Below, piece after piece: positions 25,230 through 33,796 of a stretch of DNA of 64,000 nt. The translations under genes were made by a program, and so were the position numbers. Source of the DNA: Mucilaginibacter phyllosphaerae (GTDB lineage Bacteria; Bacteroidota; Bacteroidia; Sphingobacteriales; Sphingobacteriaceae); assembly GCF_004378255.1 (NCBI RefSeq), contig NZ_SNQG01000003.1, positions 248,001-312,000 of the forward strand, written 5' to 3'. Position 1 is the first letter of the stretch, and every line of letters begins with the position of its first letter. Under the pieces are notes generated by a model that worked only from the letters and a program-made list of their open reading frames with translations, had not been told where the DNA came from and did no database searches.

Positions 25230-26423
25230 TCAGCGCCCGGCCTCTACCTGCTCAATTACGTTGGATATTTCTTCTGCACGTTTATCCCAGGTATTATTTT
25301 CGGCTGTTTTTAGTCGCTCCCGGCGCTTTTCGGCGCTGTCCTCAGCAATTTCAGATCGTACGTATTGCAAAAACGTTTCCTTATCGTCGGTTATTTTAAT
25401 CAGGCCGGTAAAGTCGGCAATATCACCAAAGGCGGTACTTACCACAGGCAGGCCTGCTGCCAGGTATTCATTAATTTTCATGGGGTAAATGCCCCTTGTC
25501 AGGTCATCCTTAACAAAAGGGATAATGCCTGCCGAAAAGCTTTGCAGGTATGCCGGGAGCTGATCGGGCATCTTTGGCCCTTCTATTTTTACGTTAGGAT
25601 ATTTTTTCAGTATCGCCAGCCCTTTGTCGCTTAATATGCGGCCTACAAAAACAAATTCGGCATCGGGCATCCCGGTAAACAGGTGCTGCAATATATTGTA
25701 ATCGCTGCGGTCGTCAATCGTACCAATGTAGCCCACCACTTTTTTACCCGGGTTGGGCAGGCGGTTAAAGCCTTTTTTAAACAGATCGACCTTAACGGCA
25801 TTTTTAACAATAAAGCATTGTTTACAAAGCGCGTTCTTACTTTCATACAAGCCCTGCGAAGTAACAATTACCGCATCTGCTATTTTCATAACACCGGCTT
25901 CCAGGCGCAGGCCATGGCGCGATAACCAGCTGTGCGCACCTTTGATCTCGTCATAGCAATGATAGATAAGGGTTTTTTCGCCGAAGGCATGGCCGTTCAT
26001 CAAACCCATGGCGGGGTTAAAAGAGGTAAAATTGATAAGGTTATGCTGCATGTTTAGCTTTTTTAAAGCTTTTTGCACCACCCGGCGCAATAGCCAGGCG
26101 TTAAACTTTAGCAGCGTATTATACAACCCGCCCGCCGGTAAAAAATTTACCGGGAAAACCAGCGGCGGGAAAAGAATATGTACGGTACCGCCGCCATCTG
26201 TTTGCAGCGTACGGATACGGCTTTTAAGCCCGAACACTTTTTTAAAATCAATGGCATCTTTATCGCTTACCCCTTTTAGTGCATCTTTATAGGTATAAGC
26301 ATTCTCTACAAAAAGTACATTATTGGTATCCGCTAAAACTTTCATCAGTTCAACCACAGCCTTAATATAATTGCCGTTCCACTCGGTGCCGCTGATGCAA
26401 AGTATATTACGGTTGTTTAACAT
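25230..26423 (-). CDS. Glycosyltransferase, GT-B fold (GT4-like)
   Basis: 397 residues. The C-terminal Rossmann half contains KKVVGYIGTIDDRSDYN, AEFVFVGRILSD and SAGIIPFVKDDLTRGIYPMKINEYLAAGLPVV, the donor-sugar region of GT4 family enzymes with the EYLAAGLP element. The N-terminal half is more divergent. It should transfer a sugar from a nucleotide donor to an unknown acceptor, for example in exopolysaccharide or glycan synthesis. It is upstream of the histidine kinase gene on the same strand, 58 bases apart, with no other glycan genes near. Confidence 0.85.
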   Translation of the reverse strand: MLNNRNILCISGTEWNGNYIKAVVELMKVLADTNNVLFVENAYTYKDALKGVSDKDAIDFKKVFGLKSRIRTLQTDGGGTVHILFPPLVFPVNFLPAGGLYNTLLKFNAWLLRRVVQKALKKLNMQHNLINFTSFNPAMGLMNGHAFGEKTLIYHCYDEIKGAHSWLSRHGLRLEAGVMKIADAVIVTSQGLYESKNALCKQCFIVKNAVKVDLFKKGFNRLPNPGKKVVGYIGTIDDRSDYNILQHLFTGMPDAEFVFVGRILSDKGLAILKKYPNVKIEGPKMPDQLPAYLQSFSAGIIPFVKDDLTRGIYPMKINEYLAAGLPVVSTAFGDIADFTGLIKITDDKETFLQYVRSEIAEDSAEKRRERLKTAENNTWDKRAEEISNVIEQVEAGR

Positions 26424-26582
26424 AATTTAATGTATTTATGGCTAAAATAATAATAAAACGGGTTGTTGATAACCTTATACGGTTAAAATAGCTTTTTGTG
26501 CTAAGTATGTATTTTTAAATATATCCGGCTTATGTTTTCTTGGTGTGCATTTTATTAGAGTATAAAATAAAAGCAAACATTA

Positions 26583-26632
26583 TATGCCGGTTAAGGTATA
26601 AATTAAACAAAATTTATAATTATGCCGGCATA
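26583..26632. promoter_or_regulatory. Cluster of palindromes upstream of the TPR hybrid kinase
   Basis: A perfect 12-bp palindrome TATGCCGGCATA (26621-26632), its half-site TATGCCGG at 26583-26590, and between them TATAAATT/AATTTATA arms around a 6-base spacer. These lie 75-125 bases before the kinase start and could be operator sites. Confidence 0.4.
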
Positions 26633-26705
26633 AGTACAGCTTTGGCAGGTAGGTGTTTTACCATAACTATCAATTGCGTATATTTAGTGTTGTATAAAAG
26701 GAGTT

Positions 26706-28907
26706 ATGATCGCGATTGCAAATACAGACAGCCAAGAAATTATTACCCTGCTGCATGATGCCTATGCAAACCGCATCCATAATTTAAAGCATAGCTTATT
26801 GCTGGCTAACGAAGCCCTTGCCCTTAGCCGCAAAATAAATGATAAAGCGCTGATCGGGAAAAGCCTTAACCAGTTATCCTTATTTAATATGATACGCGGT
26901 GCTTACAGCCGCGCAGTGCAAATGGCTAAAGAAGCCATCCGCTGTTTTGAAGAATTAGAAGATGAACGCGGCGTTGCCGATGCCAAATACAATATTGCCG
27001 GCGCGTATTATAAAACAGATAATTATCATTTAGGCCTGATTTATCTTTTTGACAGCCTGGCTATATACCGCAAATATGATGATCATCATAACCAGGCGCG
27101 CACCTATAAATCATTAGGTACTATATATGAGTATTTTGGCGACAGTAAGAATGCCGTGCGTGCATATAAAAATGCCATTGATGCCGCCCGTAAGGTAAGG
27201 GATATCAATATGGTATCTAACGTTTACAATCCTTTATCGGGCATTTATCTTAAACAAAAAAAAGTGGCCAAGGCTTTGCGCATCATTGAGCAATCAATAG
27301 CCATGAAAGCTAAAACAGGCGATATCAGGGGGATGGCGTTTGCCTTATACGGCCGTGGCAAGATATATACCCACCAGGGGCGTTTTGAAGAGGCCGAAAG
27401 CGACTTGTTGAGTGCTATTGAAATACACCTTGCCGCCGGCGAAAAGCTTGGCCTGGGTATGGCCTATCATAAAATGGCCGCCTTATATATTGAAATGGGC
27501 TTGCTGGATAAAGCCCGCGAACTTTTAAAAAAGGGGCTAACCTTTAGCACCAAATATAATATTGCCATCACCAAGTTTAAATGTAGCTACCTGCTTTACC
27601 GCATCAGTAAACTTGAGAAGAAACTGGAAAGCTCTTTAGCCTACCTGGAACTTTATTTACAGCAAAAAGAAGCGGTTATTAATACGCAAACGTTAAAGGT
27701 GATAGAGAATTATGAGCTGATAGCCAAAATGGAATCGATGGAGAAGGAGGCCGGGCTGCAGAAGGAGCGGGCCGCCATTATAGAAAAGCAGGAACGCGCA
27801 GAACAGGCAGCAAGGATGAAGCAGGATTTCCTGTCGACCATGAGCCATGAAATTCGCACCCCGCTTAATGCCGTAACTACCATCACATCGATGCTTACCG
27901 AAAAAGCCGGCAATGAAGATGGCCTGCTGGAATCATTAAAGTTTGCCTCGAATAACCTGCTGCTGGTAATTAATGATATACTTGATTTTACCAAGCTGGA
28001 TACCGGCAAGGTGCAGATAGAAAATGCACCCTGTATGTTTAACGAATTAATGGGCCGGATAATTAAAACATACAACAGCCTGGCGCATAAAAAAAACATC
28101 CGGCTGTTACTGGAAACGGATAAAGACCTGGCCGATTGCTATGAGATAGATGAAACCAAATTATCACAGATACTGGGCAACCTGATAAGTAACGCCATTA
28201 AATTTACCGACCACGGCCATGTAAAGCTAACGATAGAAAAGCTGGACAGCCTTATTGATACCGATGAGCTAAAGTTTAGTATTGCCGATACAGGCAGCGG
28301 CATCAACGAAGAACATTTTGACGAGATCTTTGAAAGTTTTTCGCAGCCAAAATCAATTACCACCCGCAAGCAGGGCGGCACAGGTTTAGGCCTGGCCATT
28401 GTAAAAAAACTCACCGAGCTTTACGGCAGCAAGGTGCAAATAGAAAGCAGCGTTGGTATCGGGTCGGTATTTTCATTTAAGCTGAAACTGAAAAGGGCCG
28501 GTGCGCCGGGTAAAATTGCTTTAAAAACAGCAGACGGGCTAAAAGGGAAAACCGTTTTACTGGCCGAGGATAACCTGATCAATGCCATGGTAGCGCGCAA
28601 GCTGCTGTCAAACTGGGGGATGATAGCCGAGCATGTAATAGATGGTGTGCAGGCGGTTGCCCAATCAAGGCTAAAGGCGTTCGATTTTATTTTGATGGAT
28701 ATCCATATGCCCGAAATGAATGGGTTTGATGCTACCCAAAGCATCCGTAATACTCAAAACCCCAATGCCCATACCCCCGTTTTTGCCTTAACTGCAGATA
28801 TAACCGCCGAAAGCAATATAGATTATAAAGGCTATTTTGATGGCTTTTTACGCAAGCCGATAGAGATTGACCGCCTTTATGAAGCTCTGATGAAGGCATC
28901 CGCTTAA
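26706..28907 (+). CDS. Cytoplasmic hybrid histidine kinase with TPR sensor and receiver
   Basis: 733 residues. Eight or so tetratricopeptide repeats fill about residues 10-320 (GKSLNQLSLF, DAKYNIAGAYY, ARTYKSLGTIYEYFG, FALYGRGKIYTHQG), then a coiled coil (325-370), a HisKA domain with DFLSTMSHEIRTPLNA (His381), an ATPase domain with NLISNAIKFT, DTGSGI and GTGLGLAIV, and a C-terminal receiver TVLLAEDNLINAM...LMDIHMPEMNG (Asp665). There are no membrane helices, so it senses an internal signal, perhaps a protein partner bound by the TPRs. Unusually for this genome a good ribosome-binding site AAAGGAG lies just before ATG. Confidence 0.93.
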   Translation: MIAIANTDSQEIITLLHDAYANRIHNLKHSLLLANEALALSRKINDKALIGKSLNQLSLFNMIRGAYSRAVQMAKEAIRCFEELEDERGVADAKYNIAGAYYKTDNYHLGLIYLFDSLAIYRKYDDHHNQARTYKSLGTIYEYFGDSKNAVRAYKNAIDAARKVRDINMVSNVYNPLSGIYLKQKKVAKALRIIEQSIAMKAKTGDIRGMAFALYGRGKIYTHQGRFEEAESDLLSAIEIHLAAGEKLGLGMAYHKMAALYIEMGLLDKARELLKKGLTFSTKYNIAITKFKCSYLLYRISKLEKKLESSLAYLELYLQQKEAVINTQTLKVIENYELIAKMESMEKEAGLQKERAAIIEKQERAEQAARMKQDFLSTMSHEIRTPLNAVTTITSMLTEKAGNEDGLLESLKFASNNLLLVINDILDFTKLDTGKVQIENAPCMFNELMGRIIKTYNSLAHKKNIRLLLETDKDLADCYEIDETKLSQILGNLISNAIKFTDHGHVKLTIEKLDSLIDTDELKFSIADTGSGINEEHFDEIFESFSQPKSITTRKQGGTGLGLAIVKKLTELYGSKVQIESSVGIGSVFSFKLKLKRAGAPGKIALKTADGLKGKTVLLAEDNLINAMVARKLLSNWGMIAEHVIDGVQAVAQSRLKAFDFILMDIHMPEMNGFDATQSIRNTQNPNAHTPVFALTADITAESNIDYKGYFDGFLRKPIEIDRLYEALMKASA

Positions 28908-28972
28908 AACATAATAAATTATAAAACCTGCCGCAGAGTTGCTAATATTACATTTTATAAAAAACGCCGGCA

Positions 28973-29773
28973 ATGAAACATTATGGCCTTATAGGGTTCC
29001 CGCTTTCGCACTCGTTCTCTAAAAAATATTTTACCGATAAATTTGCGGCAGAAGGTATCACCGATTGTACCTATGAGCTTTACCCGATCGAAAGTATAGA
29101 AGACCTGCCAAAATTATTGCATCAGTACCCCGATCTTTGCGGCCTTAACGTAACGATACCGCATAAGGTGAAGGTTATAAAACAGCTGGACTGGGTAAAG
29201 CATGATGCCAAAGGGGCGGGTGCTGTAAATTGCATCCGTATTACATCAGAAAGCCCGGTGCTGGCGGCATTCTCCGGAGAGGTGGGTGTGCAGGGGCATG
29301 ATTTTAGGCTGGAGGGTTATAATACCGATATTTATGGCTTTGATATGTCGCTTACTCCCTTGCTGGAAGACCATCACGACAGCGCCCTGATTTTAGGGGA
29401 CGGCGGCGCAGCACGTGCGGTAAAATGTGTATTGGATAATAAAGGCATCAGCTACAAATGCGTAACCCGCAAGCCGGCAGAAGGTAACCTGTTATTTAGC
29501 CGGCTTACCGCAAAAGATATCAAAAACACCAAGCTTATTATTAATACGACCCCGGTAGGCACCTATCCGGATGTAAACGAGTGCCCGCCTATACCTTATG
29601 AAGCGATAACGGATGAACACCTGTTGTTTGACCTGATCTATAACCCGGATAAAACCCTGTTTTTGAAAAAGGGAGAAGAACAGGGGGCTACCATTAAAAA
29701 CGGTTACGAGATGTTAGTGTTACAGGCCGAGAAAGCCTGGGAGATATGGAACTCGAAAGAAAAACACCCGTGA
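28973..29773 (+). CDS. aroE: Shikimate dehydrogenase
   Basis: Reduces 3-dehydroshikimate to shikimate with NADPH in aromatic amino acid synthesis. 266 residues. The substrate site is MKHYGLIGFPLSHSFSKKYF (serine pair) and LNVTIPHK (Lys65), with GYNTDIYGF (Asn117, Asp119). The nucleotide site is ILGDGGAARAVK and TRKPAEG. The loop between GAVNCIRI and GYNTD is about ten residues longer than in typical AroE. It overlaps the start of gldD by 28 bases (or 4 bases with the alternative GTG start). Confidence 0.94.
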   Translation: MKHYGLIGFPLSHSFSKKYFTDKFAAEGITDCTYELYPIESIEDLPKLLHQYPDLCGLNVTIPHKVKVIKQLDWVKHDAKGAGAVNCIRITSESPVLAAFSGEVGVQGHDFRLEGYNTDIYGFDMSLTPLLEDHHDSALILGDGGAARAVKCVLDNKGISYKCVTRKPAEGNLLFSRLTAKDIKNTKLIINTTPVGTYPDVNECPPIPYEAITDEHLLFDLIYNPDKTLFLKKGEEQGATIKNGYEMLVLQAEKAWEIWNSKEKHP

Positions 29774-30345
29774 GATATTCAGCGCTTATTTTAATGGTAT
29801 TATTTATTGCCGCCTGCGGCGGCAATGCAGATTATGCGCCCAAGCCGCGGGGGTATTACCGTATTGTACTCCCTAAAAAAGATTACCGGGAATATACCGG
29901 GGGTTGCCCCTTTACCTTTCAATATCCTAAGTATGGCAAAATAGAGCAGGATAAGTCGGCTAATGCAAAGCCCTGCTGGCAAAACATACAGTTTGCGCAG
30001 TTTAATGCCACGCTGCATTTAAGCTACCAGCCCGTAACCTCAAAAAAGGAATTTAATGAGCTGATTGAGGATGCCCATAAATTAAGCTTTAAGCATACGG
30101 TTAAAGCAACGTCTATCGATGAAGGGATCATCCGCTATCCGGATCGTAAGGTGTATGGCATTTACTATACCATTGATGGTAATGCGGCATCGTCTGCCCA
30201 GTTTTACTTAACAGACAGCACCCACCACTACCTGCGTGGCGCGTTGTATTTTAATTCCGAACCGAGGCTTGATTCTATCCAGCCCGTTCTTAACTTTATT
30301 AAGAAGGATGTGGATGTAATGATCAAAAGCTTTAAGTGGAGATAG
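29746..30345 (+). CDS. gldD: Gliding motility lipoprotein GldD
   Basis: 199 residues. A lipoprotein signal ILMVLFIAACGG ends in the lipobox cysteine (about residue 24). The mature part has PRGYYRIVLPKKDYREY near the start and CPFTFQYPKYGKI, hallmarks of GldD. GldD is needed for gliding in Flavobacterium and helps type IX secretion; homologues persist in non-gliding members. The ATG at 29746 is inside aroE; GTG at 29770, which forms GTGA with the aroE stop and still leaves a full signal peptide, is an equally good start. Confidence 0.93.
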   Translation: MELERKTPVRYSALILMVLFIAACGGNADYAPKPRGYYRIVLPKKDYREYTGGCPFTFQYPKYGKIEQDKSANAKPCWQNIQFAQFNATLHLSYQPVTSKKEFNELIEDAHKLSFKHTVKATSIDEGIIRYPDRKVYGIYYTIDGNAASSAQFYLTDSTHHYLRGALYFNSEPRLDSIQPVLNFIKKDVDVMIKSFKWR

Positions 30346-30357
30346 CAGGAAAGTAAC

Positions 30358-30439
30358 ATCGAACATCCAATATCAAATGCTGAATGATGAAGTATTTGTT
30401 TCTTCATTATTGGAAATTCAACATTCGTTATTCGATATT
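30358..30439. repeat. Palindromic intergenic repeat after gldD
   Basis: Left arm words ATCGAACATCC, ATATCAAATGCTGAATGATGAAG and right arm words CTTCATTATTGG, AATTCAACATTCGTTATTCGATAT are imperfect reverse complements around a 9-base loop. It resembles the AT-rich REP-like elements of Sphingobacteriaceae. Confidence 0.65.
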
Positions 30440-30474
30440 ATCTGATTTGCGATTACCATTCACCTTTAATAAGC

Positions 30475-30482
30475 TACTTTTG
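30475..30482 (+). promoter_or_regulatory. -7 element 4 bases before a start codon
   Basis: TACTTTTG matches TAnnTTTG exactly and is followed by CATT and then the ATG at 30487, suggesting a leaderless mRNA for the hydrolase gene. The nearest upstream TTTG is 25 bases away, longer than usual. Confidence 0.45.
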
Positions 30483-30486
30483 CATT

Positions 30487-31122
30487 ATGGCGAATGTTAA
30501 GTGCTTTGTAAATAACCCCTACCAGGAAAATACTTACCTGTTGTTTGATGAAACCGGCGAATGTGCAATTATTGACCCCGGCATGTATAATGCAGCAGAA
30601 CAGAACGCGGTTACCGGTTTTATAAAAGATAACAGCCTGAAACCGGTGCTGCTGCTGAATACCCATTGCCATATAGACCACGTACTGGGTAATAAGTTTG
30701 TGTTTGACCAATATGGTTTAAAACCGCAGTTTCACCAGGGCGAAACAGATGTGCTGGCAGCAGTGGTAGCCTACGCGCCGGCAATGGGCTTAAGGTACGA
30801 GCCTTCGCCCCTGCCGGATGAATATCTGCCGGAAACCGGTACCATAAAATTTGGGAATACCATATTGCAACTGATATTTGCGCCCGGCCATTCACCCGCA
30901 CACTTGTGCTATTATGATACCACCGCAAACCTGCTGATTGGCGGCGATGTATTGTTTAGAAACAGTATTGGCCGTACCGATTTGCCCGGCGGCGACTTTA
31001 GCACCCTGGTAAAAAACATCGAAGAAAAGCTTTTTGCCCTGCCGGATGATTGTACGGTTTACCCGGGCCACGGCCCCCAAACTACCATCGGGTTTGAGAA
31101 ACAGACCAATCCATATTTGTAA
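30487..31122 (+). CDS. Metallo-beta-lactamase-fold hydrolase (glyoxalase II-like)
   Basis: 211 residues. The dinuclear zinc motif THCHIDH (His60, His62, Asp64, His65) is followed by GHSPAHLCYY, the LIGGDVLFRNSIGRTDLPGGD segment and YPGHGPQT, the order seen in small glyoxalase II-like hydrolases. It may cleave S-lactoyl-thiols or persulfides; the substrate is not determined by sequence. Cytoplasmic. The LolC/E-type gene follows after 12 bases and is probably cotranscribed. Confidence 0.92.
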   Translation: MANVKCFVNNPYQENTYLLFDETGECAIIDPGMYNAAEQNAVTGFIKDNSLKPVLLLNTHCHIDHVLGNKFVFDQYGLKPQFHQGETDVLAAVVAYAPAMGLRYEPSPLPDEYLPETGTIKFGNTILQLIFAPGHSPAHLCYYDTTANLLIGGDVLFRNSIGRTDLPGGDFSTLVKNIEEKLFALPDDCTVYPGHGPQTTIGFEKQTNPYL

Positions 31123-31134
31123 AGCATTAAACAT

Positions 31135-32361
31135 TTGAACACCTCCGTCTACATAGCCAAAAGGTACCTGTTCTCTAAAAAACAGACGCATGCCATCAAT
31201 ATCATATCGGGCATCTCTATACTGGGGGTGCTGGTAGGCAGCGCAGCTTTAATTATCATTCTTTCGGTGTTTAACGGGTTGGAAAAAGTGATCCTGTCGC
31301 TTTACAGCAACTTTACGCCCGAGCTTAAGATAGAGCCGCGCTACGGCAAAACTTTCGACCCGCACTCGCCTTATTTTGAGGGTCTTGGGCGCGATAAACG
31401 CGTAGTATCTTATACGCAGGTGTTGCAGGAAAAAGCATTGATCCGTTACGGCGACAGGCAGTTCATTGGCACGATTAAAGGAGTAAGCAGCGATTTTTTA
31501 AAAGGCCGTACGCTGGATAGCACCATCCAGTTCGGTTCGTTTACGTTAAAGGATAACGGGCAGGATTTTGCTGTGGTTGGTTCTACCGTACAGGGTAGTT
31601 TGGGGGTAAGCTTAAAAGATCAGTTTACGCTGCTGCAGATCTTTTCGCCCAAGCGCAATGCGGGCAGCTCCACCAACCCCATGAATGATTTTGTATTCCG
31701 GTCTATCCAGCCGTCGGGCGTGTTTGGCATCCAGGAGGATTTTAATGATCTGATCATTACCCCCATCGAGTTTACCCGCAGCCTGCTGGATGAGCCGAAC
31801 ATGGTATCCTCCATCGAAATAAATTATAAAAAGGGCACAGATCTGAATGCAGTGCAGGAAGCAATTATAGATCGTATCGGTAAAAATTACACCATCCGCA
31901 ACCGTAAAGAGCAAAACACTGAATTGTATAATACCATTAATTTCGAGCGCTGGTCGATATTTATGATACTAACCTTTGTGTTGATCATTGCCATATTCAA
32001 CATCATCGGCTCGTTAACCATGCTGGTGATAGATAAGCGGAAGGATATTGCCATTTTAACCAGTTTGGGGGCCAACAAGGGGTTAATACAGCGCATCTTC
32101 TTTTTTGAGGGGATGATGATATCGGTTATCGGCTGTGTAAGCGGCCTTGTTTTGGGCCTTATCGTATGCTATGTACAACAACAGTTCGGCTTTATTAAAA
32201 TGGGTTCAACCATGTCTGTACTGGATGCTTACCCTGTGGCCTTTAAATTGGGCGATATTGGCCTGGTGTTTTTAACCGTAATTGCAATTGCTACAATTGC
32301 ATCGGGCATCAGTTCCAGCCTGAGTGTAAAACGGCTGGATGAGATAAAACAGGAGCTGTAG
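31135..32361 (+). CDS. FtsX/LolC-E family ABC transporter permease
   Basis: 408 residues with four membrane helices: one after RYLFSKKQTHAINIISGISILGVLVG (about 18-45), then a large periplasmic domain, then three helices from about 270 to 400 with the FtsX pattern KRKDIAILTSLGANKGLIQRIFFFEG. This is the layout of lipoprotein-release (LolC/LolE) permeases. It lacks an ATPase gene nearby. It begins with TTG at 31135; an in-frame stop lies 15 bases upstream and no ATG falls before the conserved NTSVYIAKRY. Confidence 0.9.
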   Translation: MNTSVYIAKRYLFSKKQTHAINIISGISILGVLVGSAALIIILSVFNGLEKVILSLYSNFTPELKIEPRYGKTFDPHSPYFEGLGRDKRVVSYTQVLQEKALIRYGDRQFIGTIKGVSSDFLKGRTLDSTIQFGSFTLKDNGQDFAVVGSTVQGSLGVSLKDQFTLLQIFSPKRNAGSSTNPMNDFVFRSIQPSGVFGIQEDFNDLIITPIEFTRSLLDEPNMVSSIEINYKKGTDLNAVQEAIIDRIGKNYTIRNRKEQNTELYNTINFERWSIFMILTFVLIIAIFNIIGSLTMLVIDKRKDIAILTSLGANKGLIQRIFFFEGMMISVIGCVSGLVLGLIVCYVQQQFGFIKMGSTMSVLDAYPVAFKLGDIGLVFLTVIAIATIASGISSSLSVKRLDEIKQEL

Positions 32362-32386
32362 GGGGGCTAATTTGCCTATTGGCGAG

Positions 32387-32505
32387 TTTACTCCTCCCCA
32401 GCCCTTCTTTGCGCAGCAAAGAAGGGAGTAAAATAAAAAGCTTTCTCCTCACCCTTTTTGCGCTTGCGCAGAGAGGGTCGGCAAGCGAAGCGATGCAGGG
32501 GTGAG
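32387..32505. repeat. Two nested palindromes (REP-like) between the permease gene and rbfA
   Basis: First unit 32387-32432: TTTACTCC/GGAGTAAA outer arms and a perfect inner stem CCCTTCTTTGC/GCAAAGAAGGG with loop GCA. Second unit 32448-32505: CTCACCC/GGGTGAG outer arms with inner CGCTTGC/GCAAGCG. It fills most of the 281-base gap and may terminate transcription from upstream. Confidence 0.75.
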
Positions 32506-32642
32506 TAACTGCAGCAAGAGGCATCGCTCCTGATATTTTTTACAAATACAATTTGCAGGCCGCTTTCAATTCATTAGCTTTAACCATACCTTCGCAAATA
32601 ATAAATTCAAACTCATTCGCCTAAGCAGCGTTACTAAATACT

Positions 32643-33014
32643 ATGGAATCAAAACGTCAGCAAAAATTTGCCGGGGTAATACAGCAGGACCTGGCCGCAA
32701 TATTTCAACGCGAGGGGATGAACTATCTTCCGCATACCCTGGTTACCATAACCAAGGTGCGCGTAACGCCCGATCTGGCCATTGCCCGTGTATTCCTCAG
32801 CTTTTTTAACAATACCGATAACCAAACGGCACTGCAAACCATAAAGATGCATGCGTCAGAAATTCGCTACAAACTGGGTGCGCGCATCAAAGATCAGGCG
32901 AGGATAGTACCCCAGCTGGAATTTTTTGTGGACGATACCAGCGAATATGTAGAGCGTATGGATAAGATATTCGACAAGATAAGCAAGGAAGACCGCCAGC
33001 CGGATACCGAGTAA
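32643..33014 (+). CDS. rbfA: 30S ribosome-binding factor RbfA
   Basis: 123 residues with a KH-like fold: ESKRQQKFAGVIQQDLAAIFQRE at the N-terminus, VTITKVRVTPDLAIARVFLSFF, then the helix with EIRYKLGARI and VPQLEFFVDDTSEYVERM. It binds 16S rRNA in late 30S maturation and cold adaptation. The next gene starts 5 bases later. Confidence 0.94.
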   Translation: MESKRQQKFAGVIQQDLAAIFQREGMNYLPHTLVTITKVRVTPDLAIARVFLSFFNNTDNQTALQTIKMHASEIRYKLGARIKDQARIVPQLEFFVDDTSEYVERMDKIFDKISKEDRQPDTE

Positions 33015-33019
33015 ACAAG

Positions 33020-33724
33020 ATGCATGCTACCGAAAAATTAGCAGCTTACATTAAAGTCCGCCCCGGTGCTATTGGCAAAGTGGTGGACTTTGATATTAAA
33101 AGCGACCGCCTGTACCCGCTTGACCTTACTGCCGCCAACGCCGAACTAACTACAGAAATGGTTGCCGATACACAGGCTTTTGCTGCCTGGATAAACAATA
33201 AACTGGCCGGCAGTAACGCCCGCTACTCCATTGGCGGTTATATGGAGCACCGCACCATTTATACCCGCAGCGCATTGTTTGATACCGCTGATGAACCCCG
33301 TCGCCTGCATTTGGGTGTAGATATCTGGGGCGATGCTGGCTCGCCTGTTTATGCGCCATTACCGGGCACGGTGCACAGCTTTGCCGATAACGATAACTTT
33401 GGCGATTACGGGCCAACGCTTATTTTGCAGCATCAGTTGGATGGGTTAACCCTATATAGCCTGTATGGGCATTTAAGCCGCGAAAGCTTAACTGGTTTGC
33501 AGATTGGGCAGTATGTTAACATCAATCAGCAAATAGCAGCATTTGGCAACGCTGATGAGAACGGGCACTGGCCCCCGCACCTGCATTTTCAGCTGATGCT
33601 GGATATTGGCGATGCCAGGGGAGATTACCCGGGCGTGGGGCAATATTCCAAAAAAGACCAGTATCTGCAAAATATCCCCAATCCCGAATTGATCTTGCAG
33701 TTTACCGGCGTTAATTTATTATAA
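33020..33724 (+). CDS. M23-family (LytM) metallopeptidase without signal peptide
   Basis: 234 residues. Zinc and catalytic residues of M23 are in RLHLGVDIWGDAGSPVYAP (His97, Asp101), SLYGHLS (His151) and PPHLHFQL (His187, His189). The family cuts peptidoglycan crosslinks, but there is no signal peptide or lipobox, so export would need another route, or the enzyme may act on a cytoplasmic substrate. It follows rbfA by 5 bases in one transcription unit. Confidence 0.87.
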   Translation: MHATEKLAAYIKVRPGAIGKVVDFDIKSDRLYPLDLTAANAELTTEMVADTQAFAAWINNKLAGSNARYSIGGYMEHRTIYTRSALFDTADEPRRLHLGVDIWGDAGSPVYAPLPGTVHSFADNDNFGDYGPTLILQHQLDGLTLYSLYGHLSRESLTGLQIGQYVNINQQIAAFGNADENGHWPPHLHFQLMLDIGDARGDYPGVGQYSKKDQYLQNIPNPELILQFTGVNLL

Positions 33725-33733
33725 TCTGACCCG

Positions 33734-33764
33734 ATTGCATTTTACACATTAGTGATTATATTTG
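33734..33764 (+). promoter_or_regulatory. Promoter of pdhB
   Basis: ATTG (33734-33737), 19-base spacer, TATATTTG (33757-33764); the start codon is 32 bases downstream. Confidence 0.6.
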
Positions 33765-33796
33765 CGGTCGTAAAAAACTTCATTTTTAATAACATA

